This document shows positions 15,251-22,343 of a DNA stretch of 29,409 bases, piece by piece. This stretch comes from Alistipes sp. UBA936. Lineage in GTDB: Bacteria > Bacteroidota > Bacteroidia > Bacteroidales > Rikenellaceae. A model generated the notes under the pieces. That model was not told where the DNA came from and ran no database searches. It worked only from the letters and a program-made list of their open reading frames with translations. The stretch covers positions 233 to 29,641 of the forward strand of contig DBDI01000013.1 in NCBI GenBank assembly GCA_002293505.1, in the 5' to 3' direction. Both the position numbers and the translations under genes were made by a program. Every line of letters starts with the position of its first letter. Positions within the stretch are counted from its first letter, which is position 1.

Positions 15251-15772
15251 TCAGGCGACAATCCGATTGCTTTTAATGTCGTATTTAATGCGATGGTTCC
15301 TTATGTGCACCTTACCTAATGCTCCCGCAACGCGTTTGAAAAGGTGGAGTTTAGTGCTGCCCGTCGCCTTCGGAACTTTACTGGCAACGATAACGCCATT
15401 TATCAGTGATCCTTCAGGCAGTTTGCCATGATCTCTAAACATCGTGATCGTTGCTATGATCTGATCATACGCCTTGTCAGTATCGCATCCCTTCAACTCA
15501 ACGAACACATTATTAGAATAGCTATTGCAACCATTGCTATTGTATCCGAAAAAATAGTCGCATCGCTGGCAAGCATCGTGTTTAGAGACCAATCCGCCAT
15601 CGACCTTCACTTTGTCTGTCGAGTTGTATGTATCTCCACATATCTCTATTTTACGACTATTTTCCTCGGCGTGTAATCGCGCAGTACTTTTGCAAACACA
15701 TTTCGCCGCACGGAACCGCTCATCCCAGTCCTCTGCAGTTATCGCAGTTTCGGGACACCTGCAACTACCCAT
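15251..15772 (-). CDS. Small Cys-rich protein with a PD-(D/E)XK-like signature
   Basis: I do not recognise a named family. The 173 residues have a central strand-turn-strand with Asp72 in CQRCDYFFGY and, 20 residues on, E92-L-K94 in NNVFVELKGCD, followed by a helix AYDQIIATITMF. Asp, then about 20 residues, then Glu-x-Lys at the end of a hydrophobic strand followed by a helix is the core of PD-(D/E)XK nucleases. Ten cysteines include pairs C25xC27 and C68xxC71 that could bind zinc. The C-terminal 30 residues are basic. The ATG follows the ATPase stop by one base, so both are made from one message and probably act together. DNA cleavage is inference. Its TGA touches the lon stop. Confidence 0.75.
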   Translation of the reverse strand: MGSCRCPETAITAEDWDERFRAAKCVCKSTARLHAEENSRKIEICGDTYNSTDKVKVDGGLVSKHDACQRCDYFFGYNSNGCNSYSNNVFVELKGCDTDKAYDQIIATITMFRDHGKLPEGSLINGVIVASKVPKATGSTKLHLFKRVAGALGKVHIRNHRIKYDIKSNRIVA

Positions 15773-15773
15773 A

Positions 15774-17003
15774 TCAGCCGTAGATAATGTTTAACAATTT
15801 ATCGTACTGATCGTTTATGGTATTCGAAACCGTATCGATAACCTCCGAGCCAATATTTCTCAACTCATCATTTTTGGCATTGATGACGTTACCTTTTTCA
15901 TCAAAATAGTAACAAGAAATGTCATCGTAATCAATCCAACTTTTCTCCGAAACGATCTCGCCAGTCTTCCCCGCATCTTTCTCCGACGCATTACCTGCCT
16001 GAACCAACATATCGAATGACGATAGGATGTATGGACTATGAGAGGTGATAATGCATCTGCCTGGAGCAGTTATTTCAACGATGTATTCCACCAAGCTTTT
16101 TTGAACTGTAGGGAATAAGTTCGCCTCTGGCTCTTCTATTAACATAGTCGTACCGTATCCTCCCCAAAACTGCAAGACTGAGAAAAGAGGTATCAACGAC
16201 TGAAAACCACTTGACGCTTGACGTAATGGTATACTTTCTCCACACTCGAGATGTATGTAGGTGCCCTCTGATGAAACATCAACATCCTTGCCTGCAAAAT
16301 CGACACTTACATTCTGAAGGAATGGAATGGAAATTTGTCTATTCCTGTTGTTTGCACTCTCATAAAGACGACCAAATTCCAGCAAACTTTTGGGAACAGA
16401 GATGCTTTTATCGAGAATGGTAAATATGTTGCTTTTCAAAATAGAGAATATATTCCTTTCGGCAGGAACGTAAACGGAACGTTCTATGTGAAGTTTCTTC
16501 TTAATTAAAGTATATGAGCGTGACCAGAGCATTGAGTCACTCTTATCCGTAGCATCCAGGTCTGACAACTCTGCGTCTGTTGTTATCTCTGTCCATATAT
16601 CATCTCCCAACATATCACTTAACTCGGGGTATTTTTTCGACAGCTCTATCATATTGCTCTTAAAGTTAAGAGAACCATATAATCCCTTATTGACAACATC
16701 CGCATATTTGAAAGATGTTTCAAAACAATCCTCTGTTATGCGCCATTCGTAATGGTCATTCGTGTACTTTATCTCTGCGCCCGCAATTATAGGGAAATCT
16801 ATGTTGTACTCTTCAAGTAACTTGTAAAACGACTCGTGATCTCCGGACGAAATACGATGAATAGATATGGAGTAAAATATCGATAACAGTTTTGCGATAG
16901 TGCTTTTACCTGAAGATACGTGACCAACCAACAAGGTAAACTTGCGGACATCTATATCGGCAGAAGCGATCGGACCAAAATTCTTTACTACGAGTCTTTC
17001 CAC
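15774..17003 (-). CDS. ABC/OLD-like AAA ATPase of a two-gene system
   Basis: A 409-residue stand-alone ATPase of the RecF/SMC/OLD type. It starts with VERLVVKNFGPI and has Walker A GHVSSGKST (27-35, K33), an ABC-signature-like ASSGFQSL (263-270), Walker B MLIEEPEANL (287-296, E290/E291) and a switch His322 in IITSHSPYIL. YVPAERNIFSIL (179-189) is a hallmark of defence-type ATPases such as PtuA-like proteins, as I recall. No TOPRIM or other nuclease domain is fused. The start is GTG at 17003: the -7 box is 5 bases upstream, and longer readings run into ddl. The gene is visibly A+T-richer than its neighbours (many AAA, ATA, TTA codons), indicating horizontal acquisition. It forms an operon with the nuclease-like gene downstream. 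Confidence 0.88.
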   Translation of the reverse strand: MERLVVKNFGPIASADIDVRKFTLLVGHVSSGKSTIAKLLSIFYSISIHRISSGDHESFYKLLEEYNIDFPIIAGAEIKYTNDHYEWRITEDCFETSFKYADVVNKGLYGSLNFKSNMIELSKKYPELSDMLGDDIWTEITTDAELSDLDATDKSDSMLWSRSYTLIKKKLHIERSVYVPAERNIFSILKSNIFTILDKSISVPKSLLEFGRLYESANNRNRQISIPFLQNVSVDFAGKDVDVSSEGTYIHLECGESIPLRQASSGFQSLIPLFSVLQFWGGYGTTMLIEEPEANLFPTVQKSLVEYIVEITAPGRCIITSHSPYILSSFDMLVQAGNASEKDAGKTGEIVSEKSWIDYDDISCYYFDEKGNVINAKNDELRNIGSEVIDTVSNTINDQYDKLLNIIYG

Positions 17004-17008
17004 GGTGT

Positions 17009-17016
17009 CAAAGATA
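17009..17016 (-). promoter_or_regulatory. -7 box of the ATPase-nuclease pair
   Basis: TATCTTTG on the minus strand lies 6 bases after the ddl stop and 5 bases before the GTG at 17003, giving the inserted pair its own promoter and a predicted leaderless message. Confidence 0.65.
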
Positions 17017-17022
17017 ATAATA

Positions 17023-18345
17023 TTATTTTGAAATTTCCGTGCCCCCTTTTCCGCGGGGGGCGAAGCTGAAGATGTTGTCGGGGTAGACGACGGTCTTACG
17101 GGAGCGGACACGGTCGCGGCGAAGAGCGCCGGAGATGAGGCCATCGAGCAGGGCGGCAAAGTTCATACCCGCAGCCTCCCAAAGGTAGAAAGACAGAGAC
17201 CCGGGAATAGTGTTGATCTCGTTGACGAAGACCCGGGGGCCGGAGGGGTTTCCGGCAGAGTCGTCGAGAAGAAAGTCGATACGAGCAACGCCGTCGCAAT
17301 CCAACACGCGAAAAGTCTCGGCAGCAAGGCTGCGAATCTGTTCGGTCAAGGCAGGAGGCAAGTCGGCGGGAATACGGCGCTTAAGGCTCGACATACCACC
17401 AGAAGGGGCGGAAGCCTTAGAGCCGGAGGGGCCGGAGAGCTTGGGGGCGGGGGCGGCGATCTTGAGGCCTGCGGAGAGTTTCGGGGCCGAAAGTTTTCCG
17501 CCGTCACTTTTTGCGTAGCCCTTTCCGCCGTCGGCGTTCCGACCGGACATATATTTATCGGCGTAGCTGAGGATTTCGCTACTACGGACGGGCTCCTCGC
17601 AAACCGACGCGCGGCAATCGTCAGCCGAACCGAAGACCGAACAATTGATCTCGCGCAACGGCTCGATCATACGCTCGACCAACAAGCGAGACGAGTACTG
17701 AGCCGCCTGGTCGACAGCCGAAATAAGCTCCGTGCGATCAGCAGCGCGAGAAATACCGACGCTCGAACCGAGGTTCGCAGGCTTGACAACAACCGGATAA
17801 CCCAACTCAGCCTCAACGCGGGAGATCTGCTCGTCGCGGCTACGGCCCCAGGAGCGATCGGTGAACCAAACGTACTCCACGACGGGCAAGCCGCTGGAAG
17901 CCAGCATCATCTTCATCGCGATCTTGTCCATCCCGACGGCCGACGACAACACTCCGCAACCGACATAAGGAATGCCGATGAGCTCCAACAACCCCTGGAA
18001 AGTTCCGTCCTCGCCATTGGTTCCGTGCAACACGGGCAACGCGATGTCCAACTCGGCAACCACGCGGTCACGACCCGGAAAGCCGCGTCGGTAGAGTCGT
18101 CGGTCACCCAGAACAGGGCGCATCCAAACTTCGGTGGCGCGACGTTCCAGAGCATCGAGGTCGCGGTAGGCCGCCGTGTCGAGCAGCTCGGGGCCAGTCA
18201 GCCAACGGCCCTGTTTGGTGATGTAGACAGGCACAACGCGGTAGCGTTCCGTGTCCAACGCGGCGATGGCCTGAAGAGCCGAGATGACCGAAATCTCGCT
18301 CTCGACGCTACGACCGCCGAAAAAAACTCCGAGGGTGGTTTTCAT
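17023..18345 (-). CDS. ddl: D-alanine--D-alanine ligase (or D-Ala-D-X ligase) with low-complexity insert
   Basis: ATP-grasp enzyme joining two D-alanines for the peptidoglycan stem peptide. Signatures are FFGGRSVESEIS (E15), LHGTNGEDGTFQG (107-119), VVVKPANLGSSVGIS, ARIDFLLD and NEINTIPGSL. The protein is 440 residues, longer than the usual 320-370: between SYADKYMSG and MSSLKRRIPADLP there is a stretch of about 49 residues (269-317, DNA 17395-17541) made of Lys, Ser, Ala, Pro and Gly with repeats such as KLSAP, KLSAG, PKLSGP. The ATG at 18345 overlaps the Mur ligase stop by four bases. A D-Ala-D-Lac or D-Ser specificity is possible; the specificity loop cannot be judged safely. Confidence 0.92.
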   Translation of the reverse strand: MKTTLGVFFGGRSVESEISVISALQAIAALDTERYRVVPVYITKQGRWLTGPELLDTAAYRDLDALERRATEVWMRPVLGDRRLYRRGFPGRDRVVAELDIALPVLHGTNGEDGTFQGLLELIGIPYVGCGVLSSAVGMDKIAMKMMLASSGLPVVEYVWFTDRSWGRSRDEQISRVEAELGYPVVVKPANLGSSVGISRAADRTELISAVDQAAQYSSRLLVERMIEPLREINCSVFGSADDCRASVCEEPVRSSEILSYADKYMSGRNADGGKGYAKSDGGKLSAPKLSAGLKIAAPAPKLSGPSGSKASAPSGGMSSLKRRIPADLPPALTEQIRSLAAETFRVLDCDGVARIDFLLDDSAGNPSGPRVFVNEINTIPGSLSFYLWEAAGMNFAALLDGLISGALRRDRVRSRKTVVYPDNIFSFAPRGKGGTEISK

Positions 18346-19853
18346 TTGAATGTATCGGGTAAATCGTTTTCGTACAATATGGTGTCGCCGGCGCGGGCGA
18401 TGGTGCGGACGTGGGCCGAAGCGGCGGCAAAGGAGGGAGCGGTGACGATACTCTCGGACGGAAAGCCGCCCTCGGTCAACCCCTCGACGATAGACTCGCG
18501 GTTGTATTCGCCGACCACAACAGCAATGTCGCACGAAGAAGCCATACGGCGACCGAACTCGCGGTTCAATTCCTGCTGGCGGGCGCCCAATTCGATCATA
18601 CCGGGAGTGACAACGATGCGTTTACCGGACCGGCCGCAGTCGGAGAAGGTCGCCAGAACATCGAGAGCCGCAGCAGCGCCGTGGGGGTTGGAGTTGAAGG
18701 CGTCGTCGATGATCGTCAGCCCGCCCGAGTGTTTCACCTCCAGTCGGTGTTCGACGGGGCGAAGGTCGGCAACAGCGAGGCGCATCTCGTCGTCGGTCAT
18801 ACCGAGCGAGCGACCGGCCAACCAAGCGGCGTAGATGTTACCGAGGTTGTGGGAGCCGACGAGGCGGGTGGAAAAGGGAGGCGGAGCGAGGTCGCGATAA
18901 GAGTAACGCAGCACAGTGGCAACGTTTTCGACAGGTCGAGATGCTATGAGCGGAAAGTCGTCGTTCAGGATAGCGACACCGTCGGGCGGAAGGGAGTCGA
19001 TAAGTTCGAACTTGGTGCGCTGGACGTTTTCGACGGTTTTGAAACTTTCGAGGTGCTGCTCGCCGACGCTGGTGAGGATACCGATACGAGGGTGGACAAG
19101 ACGGCAGATCTCGGCGATATCGCCAGGCTGTTTAGCCCCCATCTCGACGATGAAAACCTCGGTGTAGGGCCGCAAGTGCTCGCGGATGGTGCGAACGACG
19201 CCGAGGGTGGTGTTGAAGCTACCGGGAGTCATCACGACGCTGAAGCGCTCGGACAAGATGCGGTGGAGGAAGTGCTTGGTGGAAGTTTTACCGTAAGAAC
19301 CGGTAATGCCGATCACGGTGAGGCGCGGCATCGAAGCGAGAATACGCCGGGCGTCCCGAATATACCAAGCGTTGATGGCGCGCTCGACAGGCCACAGGAT
19401 CCAAACGGCAAGCAAAATCCACAGAGGAGAAAGAGCAGCGAAAGCAACCGCGACGACAACCGCCCAGGAGAGATGCCAAGGGGTGAGAACGAGCACCGCA
19501 GCGAGCAGGAGCAGGCCGACGATAAAGATCCTACGGGCGCGGGCGGTGAATACCAACGGCTTTTTATATTTACGCATCAGCTGCCGCACGCCGCGGTACA
19601 AGCCGAGAACCCCGACCGCGCCGACAAAGTAAACACCCCAACGAGACCCGAAGCCGCCTATATAGACCGGCGACAAGGCGAGAAGAAGAAGGTCGAGCAC
19701 ACGATCGGGGTTACGAACATCTGTCGCCAACCAACGAAGGTAACGCCGAGGGCGGTAGGAATTCTGCTGCATCATCTGCAACTCGCCACGAAGACGGACG
19801 GCGGCATAGAACGATGCGAGAACAAGGGCGAGAATATGGATCATATCGGTCAC
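18342..19853 (-). CDS. Membrane-embedded MurF-like Mur ligase
   Basis: ATP-dependent ligase of the Mur family, probably acting on a D-Ala-D-Ala-type product of the adjacent ligase. The 503 residues begin with about five membrane segments (3-20, 52-68, 72-88, 108-125, 128-155) where classic MurF has its UDP-substrate domain. The Mur ATPase follows: GITGSYGKTSTKHF (182-195, K189), MGAKQPGDIAEI, GEQHLESF, KFELIDSL, LVGSHNLGNIYAA, RLEVKHSGGLTIIDDAFNSN. The GTG at 19853 overlaps the hydrolase stop (GTGA); an ATG three codons on is an alternative. A canonical soluble MurF may exist elsewhere, in which case this is a paralogue with a membrane-side role; that cannot be decided here. Confidence 0.85.
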   Translation of the reverse strand: MTDMIHILALVLASFYAAVRLRGELQMMQQNSYRPRRYLRWLATDVRNPDRVLDLLLLALSPVYIGGFGSRWGVYFVGAVGVLGLYRGVRQLMRKYKKPLVFTARARRIFIVGLLLLAAVLVLTPWHLSWAVVVAVAFAALSPLWILLAVWILWPVERAINAWYIRDARRILASMPRLTVIGITGSYGKTSTKHFLHRILSERFSVVMTPGSFNTTLGVVRTIREHLRPYTEVFIVEMGAKQPGDIAEICRLVHPRIGILTSVGEQHLESFKTVENVQRTKFELIDSLPPDGVAILNDDFPLIASRPVENVATVLRYSYRDLAPPPFSTRLVGSHNLGNIYAAWLAGRSLGMTDDEMRLAVADLRPVEHRLEVKHSGGLTIIDDAFNSNPHGAAAALDVLATFSDCGRSGKRIVVTPGMIELGARQQELNREFGRRMASSCDIAVVVGEYNRESIVEGLTEGGFPSESIVTAPSFAAASAHVRTIARAGDTILYENDLPDTFK

Positions 19854-20542
19854 GAGTTCAAAAACGAATCCAACACAGCGGCGAACCGGGCAGGCCGGTC
19901 GAGAAATGAGTAATGGCCGGCGCCGGGAAACACAACCAGCCCGGCATCGGGAATCAGGCGCTCCATCACGTGGGCGTCGCGCAGGGGGGTCGCGGTGTCC
20001 TCCGAACCCCAGACGAGAAGCGTGGGAGCCGCGATGGAGGGCATAAACCGCCGCAAGTCTTCATTCACAACCCGAGAAAGAGTACCACGCATAATGGGAG
20101 AAGCAGCGAGGTAATCTGCCGAGCCAGCGCGGGCCCGGAAGCGGTCGACCCAACTCTCGGGAAGGAGGCGCTTGAGAACCTTGAACGACCAAACCTTAGC
20201 GTAATACTTTATGCTGCGACGGGGCCGGACGCCGGCCGAGTCGACAAGAACGAGTTTCGAAGTCGGGTTACGAGAAGCGAAAATCAGAGCGACCCTACCC
20301 CCGAAAGAGTGACCGACAAGAACAGGCTCGGATATCCCGTGCTCAGCGATCCACGATTCGAACCAAGCCGTGTAATCCTCCATACCCCAAGGCTCCGGAG
20401 GCTCGGGAGCAGAACCGAAGCCGGGAAAGTCGAGAGCAGTAACGCGAAAACGACCTTCGTGGGTGCGCTCCAGGCACTCCTGAAGTCCGGCCCAGATCTC
20501 CCGCGAACAACCCCAACCGTGCATCAAAACAATGTCTCTCAT
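19850..20542 (-). CDS. Alpha/beta hydrolase
   Basis: A 230-residue single-domain alpha/beta hydrolase. The oxyanion-hole motif MHGWG (7-11), nucleophile elbow GHSFGG with Ser79, acid Asp182 in WGSEDTATP and His210 in GAGHYSF form a complete catalytic triad; PGFGSAPEP and the cap region (110-160) follow the esterase/haloperoxidase pattern. No signal peptide. The ATG at 20542 is chosen because the -7 box lies only 8 bases upstream, and longer readings run into recO. It begins an operon with the membrane Mur ligase and Ddl, linked by 4-base overlaps, so its substrate is likely a cell-wall precursor ester or amide, but the reaction is unknown. Confidence 0.9.
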   Translation of the reverse strand: MRDIVLMHGWGCSREIWAGLQECLERTHEGRFRVTALDFPGFGSAPEPPEPWGMEDYTAWFESWIAEHGISEPVLVGHSFGGRVALIFASRNPTSKLVLVDSAGVRPRRSIKYYAKVWSFKVLKRLLPESWVDRFRARAGSADYLAASPIMRGTLSRVVNEDLRRFMPSIAAPTLLVWGSEDTATPLRDAHVMERLIPDAGLVVFPGAGHYSFLDRPARFAAVLDSFLNS

Positions 20543-20550
20543 CGCGACCA

Positions 20551-20558
20551 CAAAGATA
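20551..20558 (-). promoter_or_regulatory. -7 box of the hydrolase-Mur ligase-ddl operon
   Basis: TATCTTTG on the minus strand lies 3 bases after the recO stop and 8 bases before the hydrolase ATG. Confidence 0.65.
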
Positions 20559-20561
20559 ACA

Positions 20562-21242
20562 CTAAAAAACTTCCCGCAATATCTCAACCGAACGGATGTC
20601 GCGAACGGCGTCGAGGTGGTAACCAAGGTAAGCCAACATCGCCCCGAGAAAATCGACCCTGCGACCACGGTTCAAGGCGGGCTCCTCGCCGGAGAGAAAG
20701 GCAGCAAGAAGAGCGGCGTTCTCGGGCTCGAAGCAGTCGCCGTGAGGCCGGACGGGAGTGAACGAACCCTCGCGGATGTCGAACCAACCACCGGGAGACC
20801 ACTCCCCCTGAGGAGCGAACCCGAGGTGGCGACAAAGGCCGACCAGAAAATCCAAATGGAAGTTAGCAACCCCCTGTTGAGTCTGGTCGAGGCGGGTCAC
20901 GGCATCCCAGACGAACTCGAACAGGGGAGAGTTAGGCTCGACCTCGCAAACCAGGCGGTACAACAACTCGGCAACGAACAGAGCAACGGTACTTTTACGG
21001 ACGTCGAACGGAATACTTGTCAGGGGAACAGCCGCGTGAACCTCCCGCAGGCGGTGCATCTCGGCCCGGGAAGAGACCCCGGCCTCCAACTCGACAAGAA
21101 ACAGAGGCTGCAACAGAGGCTGCCGACGGTAAACCATATAACTCTGGCGGCCGTGGGTGTCGGTCAGAATCCAAGCAACACAAGACCGCTCCCCATACTT
21201 CAGTGTGTGGAGAACAATCCCGCGAGCGGCGTAACTTTTCAA
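20562..21242 (-). CDS. recO: DNA repair protein RecO
   Basis: Recombination mediator that anneals ssDNA and with RecR loads RecA in the RecFOR pathway. The 226 residues have the N-terminal OB fold (SYAARGIVLHTLKYGERSCV, then ILTDTHGRQSYMVY) and the helical C-terminal domain (VALFVAELLYRLVCEVEPNS, FHLDFLVGLCRHLGFAP). There is no clear Cys4 zinc site. The start is a TTG at 21242 overlapping the rubrerythrin stop (TTGA); longer readings lie inside rubrerythrin, and the homologous N-terminus in this family begins at this point. Translationally coupled to rubrerythrin, an unusual partner. Confidence 0.9.
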   Translation of the reverse strand: MKSYAARGIVLHTLKYGERSCVAWILTDTHGRQSYMVYRRQPLLQPLFLVELEAGVSSRAEMHRLREVHAAVPLTSIPFDVRKSTVALFVAELLYRLVCEVEPNSPLFEFVWDAVTRLDQTQQGVANFHLDFLVGLCRHLGFAPQGEWSPGGWFDIREGSFTPVRPHGDCFEPENAALLAAFLSGEEPALNRGRRVDFLGAMLAYLGYHLDAVRDIRSVEILREVF

Positions 21243-21814
21243 TAGTTGGTTTTCTTGGGCTCGTAGTAAGCCCTTGGGTGCTGGCAGGCGGGGCACAGTT
21301 CGGGAGCCTTGGCGCTGTGGTGGACGTAACCGCAGTTACGGCACTGCCAGTCGATAGCCTCGGGACGATCGAAGAAGTGGCCGCTTTTGACCCTCTCCAA
21401 CAGGATACGGTAACGGCGTTCGTGCTCCTCCTCGACCATCGCAATGCGTCGCCAGGTCTCGGCGATCTCGGGAAAGCCTTCTTCGTCGGCCGTCTTTGCA
21501 AACGCGGAGTAGAGATCGTGCCACTCTTCATACTCGCCGGCCGCAGCCTCGGTGAGGTTCTCGATCGTGGTGCCTATTATGCCAGCGGGGTAAGATGCGG
21601 TGATTTCAACTGGACCGCCCTCAAGGAAATTGAAGAATCGTTGGGCGTGCTCCTTCTCCTGGTCGGCAGTTTCGGCGAACACACCGCTCACCTGTTCGAA
21701 ACCCTCTTTCTTGGCTTTGGAGGCGAAAAATGTGTAACGCGTACGCGCCTGGCTCTCGCCCGCGAACGATTTAAGCAAATTCTTTTCGGTTTTTGTGCCT
21801 TTTACGCTTTTCAT
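21239..21814 (-). CDS. rbr: Rubrerythrin
   Basis: Cytoplasmic non-haem iron peroxidase that reduces hydrogen peroxide in anaerobes. The 191 residues have the ferritin-like diiron domain with ESQARTRY and two later EExxH-type motifs (DQEKEHAQ, MVEEEHERRY), then a C-terminal rubredoxin domain with two CxxC knuckles (CRNCGYVH and CPACQHP). Full length, with the ATG at 21814. A -7 box lies 37 bases upstream, in the palindrome shared with the epimerase operon. It is followed by recO with a 4-base overlap, coupling peroxide defence to DNA repair. Confidence 0.97.
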   Translation of the reverse strand: MKSVKGTKTEKNLLKSFAGESQARTRYTFFASKAKKEGFEQVSGVFAETADQEKEHAQRFFNFLEGGPVEITASYPAGIIGTTIENLTEAAAGEYEEWHDLYSAFAKTADEEGFPEIAETWRRIAMVEEEHERRYRILLERVKSGHFFDRPEAIDWQCRNCGYVHHSAKAPELCPACQHPRAYYEPKKTNY

Positions 21815-21851
21815 AATCTCTACTTATGGTTTTTGGTTTGTTTTCTATGTG

Positions 21852-21868
21852 CAAAAATACTATTTTTG
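21852..21868. promoter_or_regulatory. Palindromic divergent -7 boxes (rbr and epimerase operons)
   Basis: CAAAAATA, one C, then TATTTTTG form an 8-1-8 palindrome. Each arm read outward on its strand is TATTTTTG, a perfect TAnnTTTG box: the minus-strand one lies 37 bases before rbr, the plus-strand one 25 bases before the epimerase ATG. Two polymerases could not occupy both at once. Confidence 0.65.
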
Positions 21869-21893
21869 CGCGATAAAAACAACACTAACTACT

Positions 21894-22298
21894 ATGAACC
21901 TTTCACACATCGAACATCTGGGCATTGCAGTGAGGAATCTCCAAGAAGCGATTCCGTATTACGAGAACGTACTGGGCCTGAAGTGCTACAACATCGAAGA
22001 GGTTGCCGACCAAAAGGTGCGCACCGCATTCTTCAAGCTGGGAGACACGAAGATCGAACTACTGGAACCAACCAGCGAAGAGAGCACAATCGCAAAGTTC
22101 ATCGAGAACCGAGGCGAAGGAGTACACCACATAGCCTTTGCAGTGCGCGGCATCGAGCAGGCTCTGGCCGAAGCCGAAGAGAAGGGTGTGCGTCTGATCG
22201 ACAAAACCCCGCGGGCCGGTGCAGAAGGAATGACCATAGCCTTCCTACACCCGAAATCGACGCAAGGGGTACTAACGGAATTCTGTGAAAAGCGGTAA
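21894..22298 (+). CDS. mce: Methylmalonyl-CoA epimerase
   Basis: Interconverts (S)- and (R)-methylmalonyl-CoA between the B12-dependent mutase and the decarboxylase in the succinate-propionate pathway. The 134 residues belong to the vicinal oxygen chelate fold: the metal-binding His8 in IEHLGIAV, LGDTKIELLEP, the second-half His in GVHHIAFAV and the C-terminal Glu in LTEFCE. The ATG at 21894 gives the normal start; the longer reading upstream passes through the promoter. First gene of the five-gene decarboxylase operon. Confidence 0.96.
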   Translation: MNLSHIEHLGIAVRNLQEAIPYYENVLGLKCYNIEEVADQKVRTAFFKLGDTKIELLEPTSEESTIAKFIENRGEGVHHIAFAVRGIEQALAEAEEKGVRLIDKTPRAGAEGMTIAFLHPKSTQGVLTEFCEKR

Positions 22299-22343
22299 CG
22301 ACCGCAGCGATTAAAAAGAGACACAAAAAATCCAATTCAAGAT

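Noticed and set aside
18411..19913. A long plus-strand frame antisense to the Mur ligase gene
   Set aside because: Same cause as for valS; no signal, domain or start signal, and the minus-strand gene is unambiguous.
21795..21893. An upstream extension of the epimerase frame
   Set aside because: It would run through the divergent promoter; the conserved protein begins at 21894.
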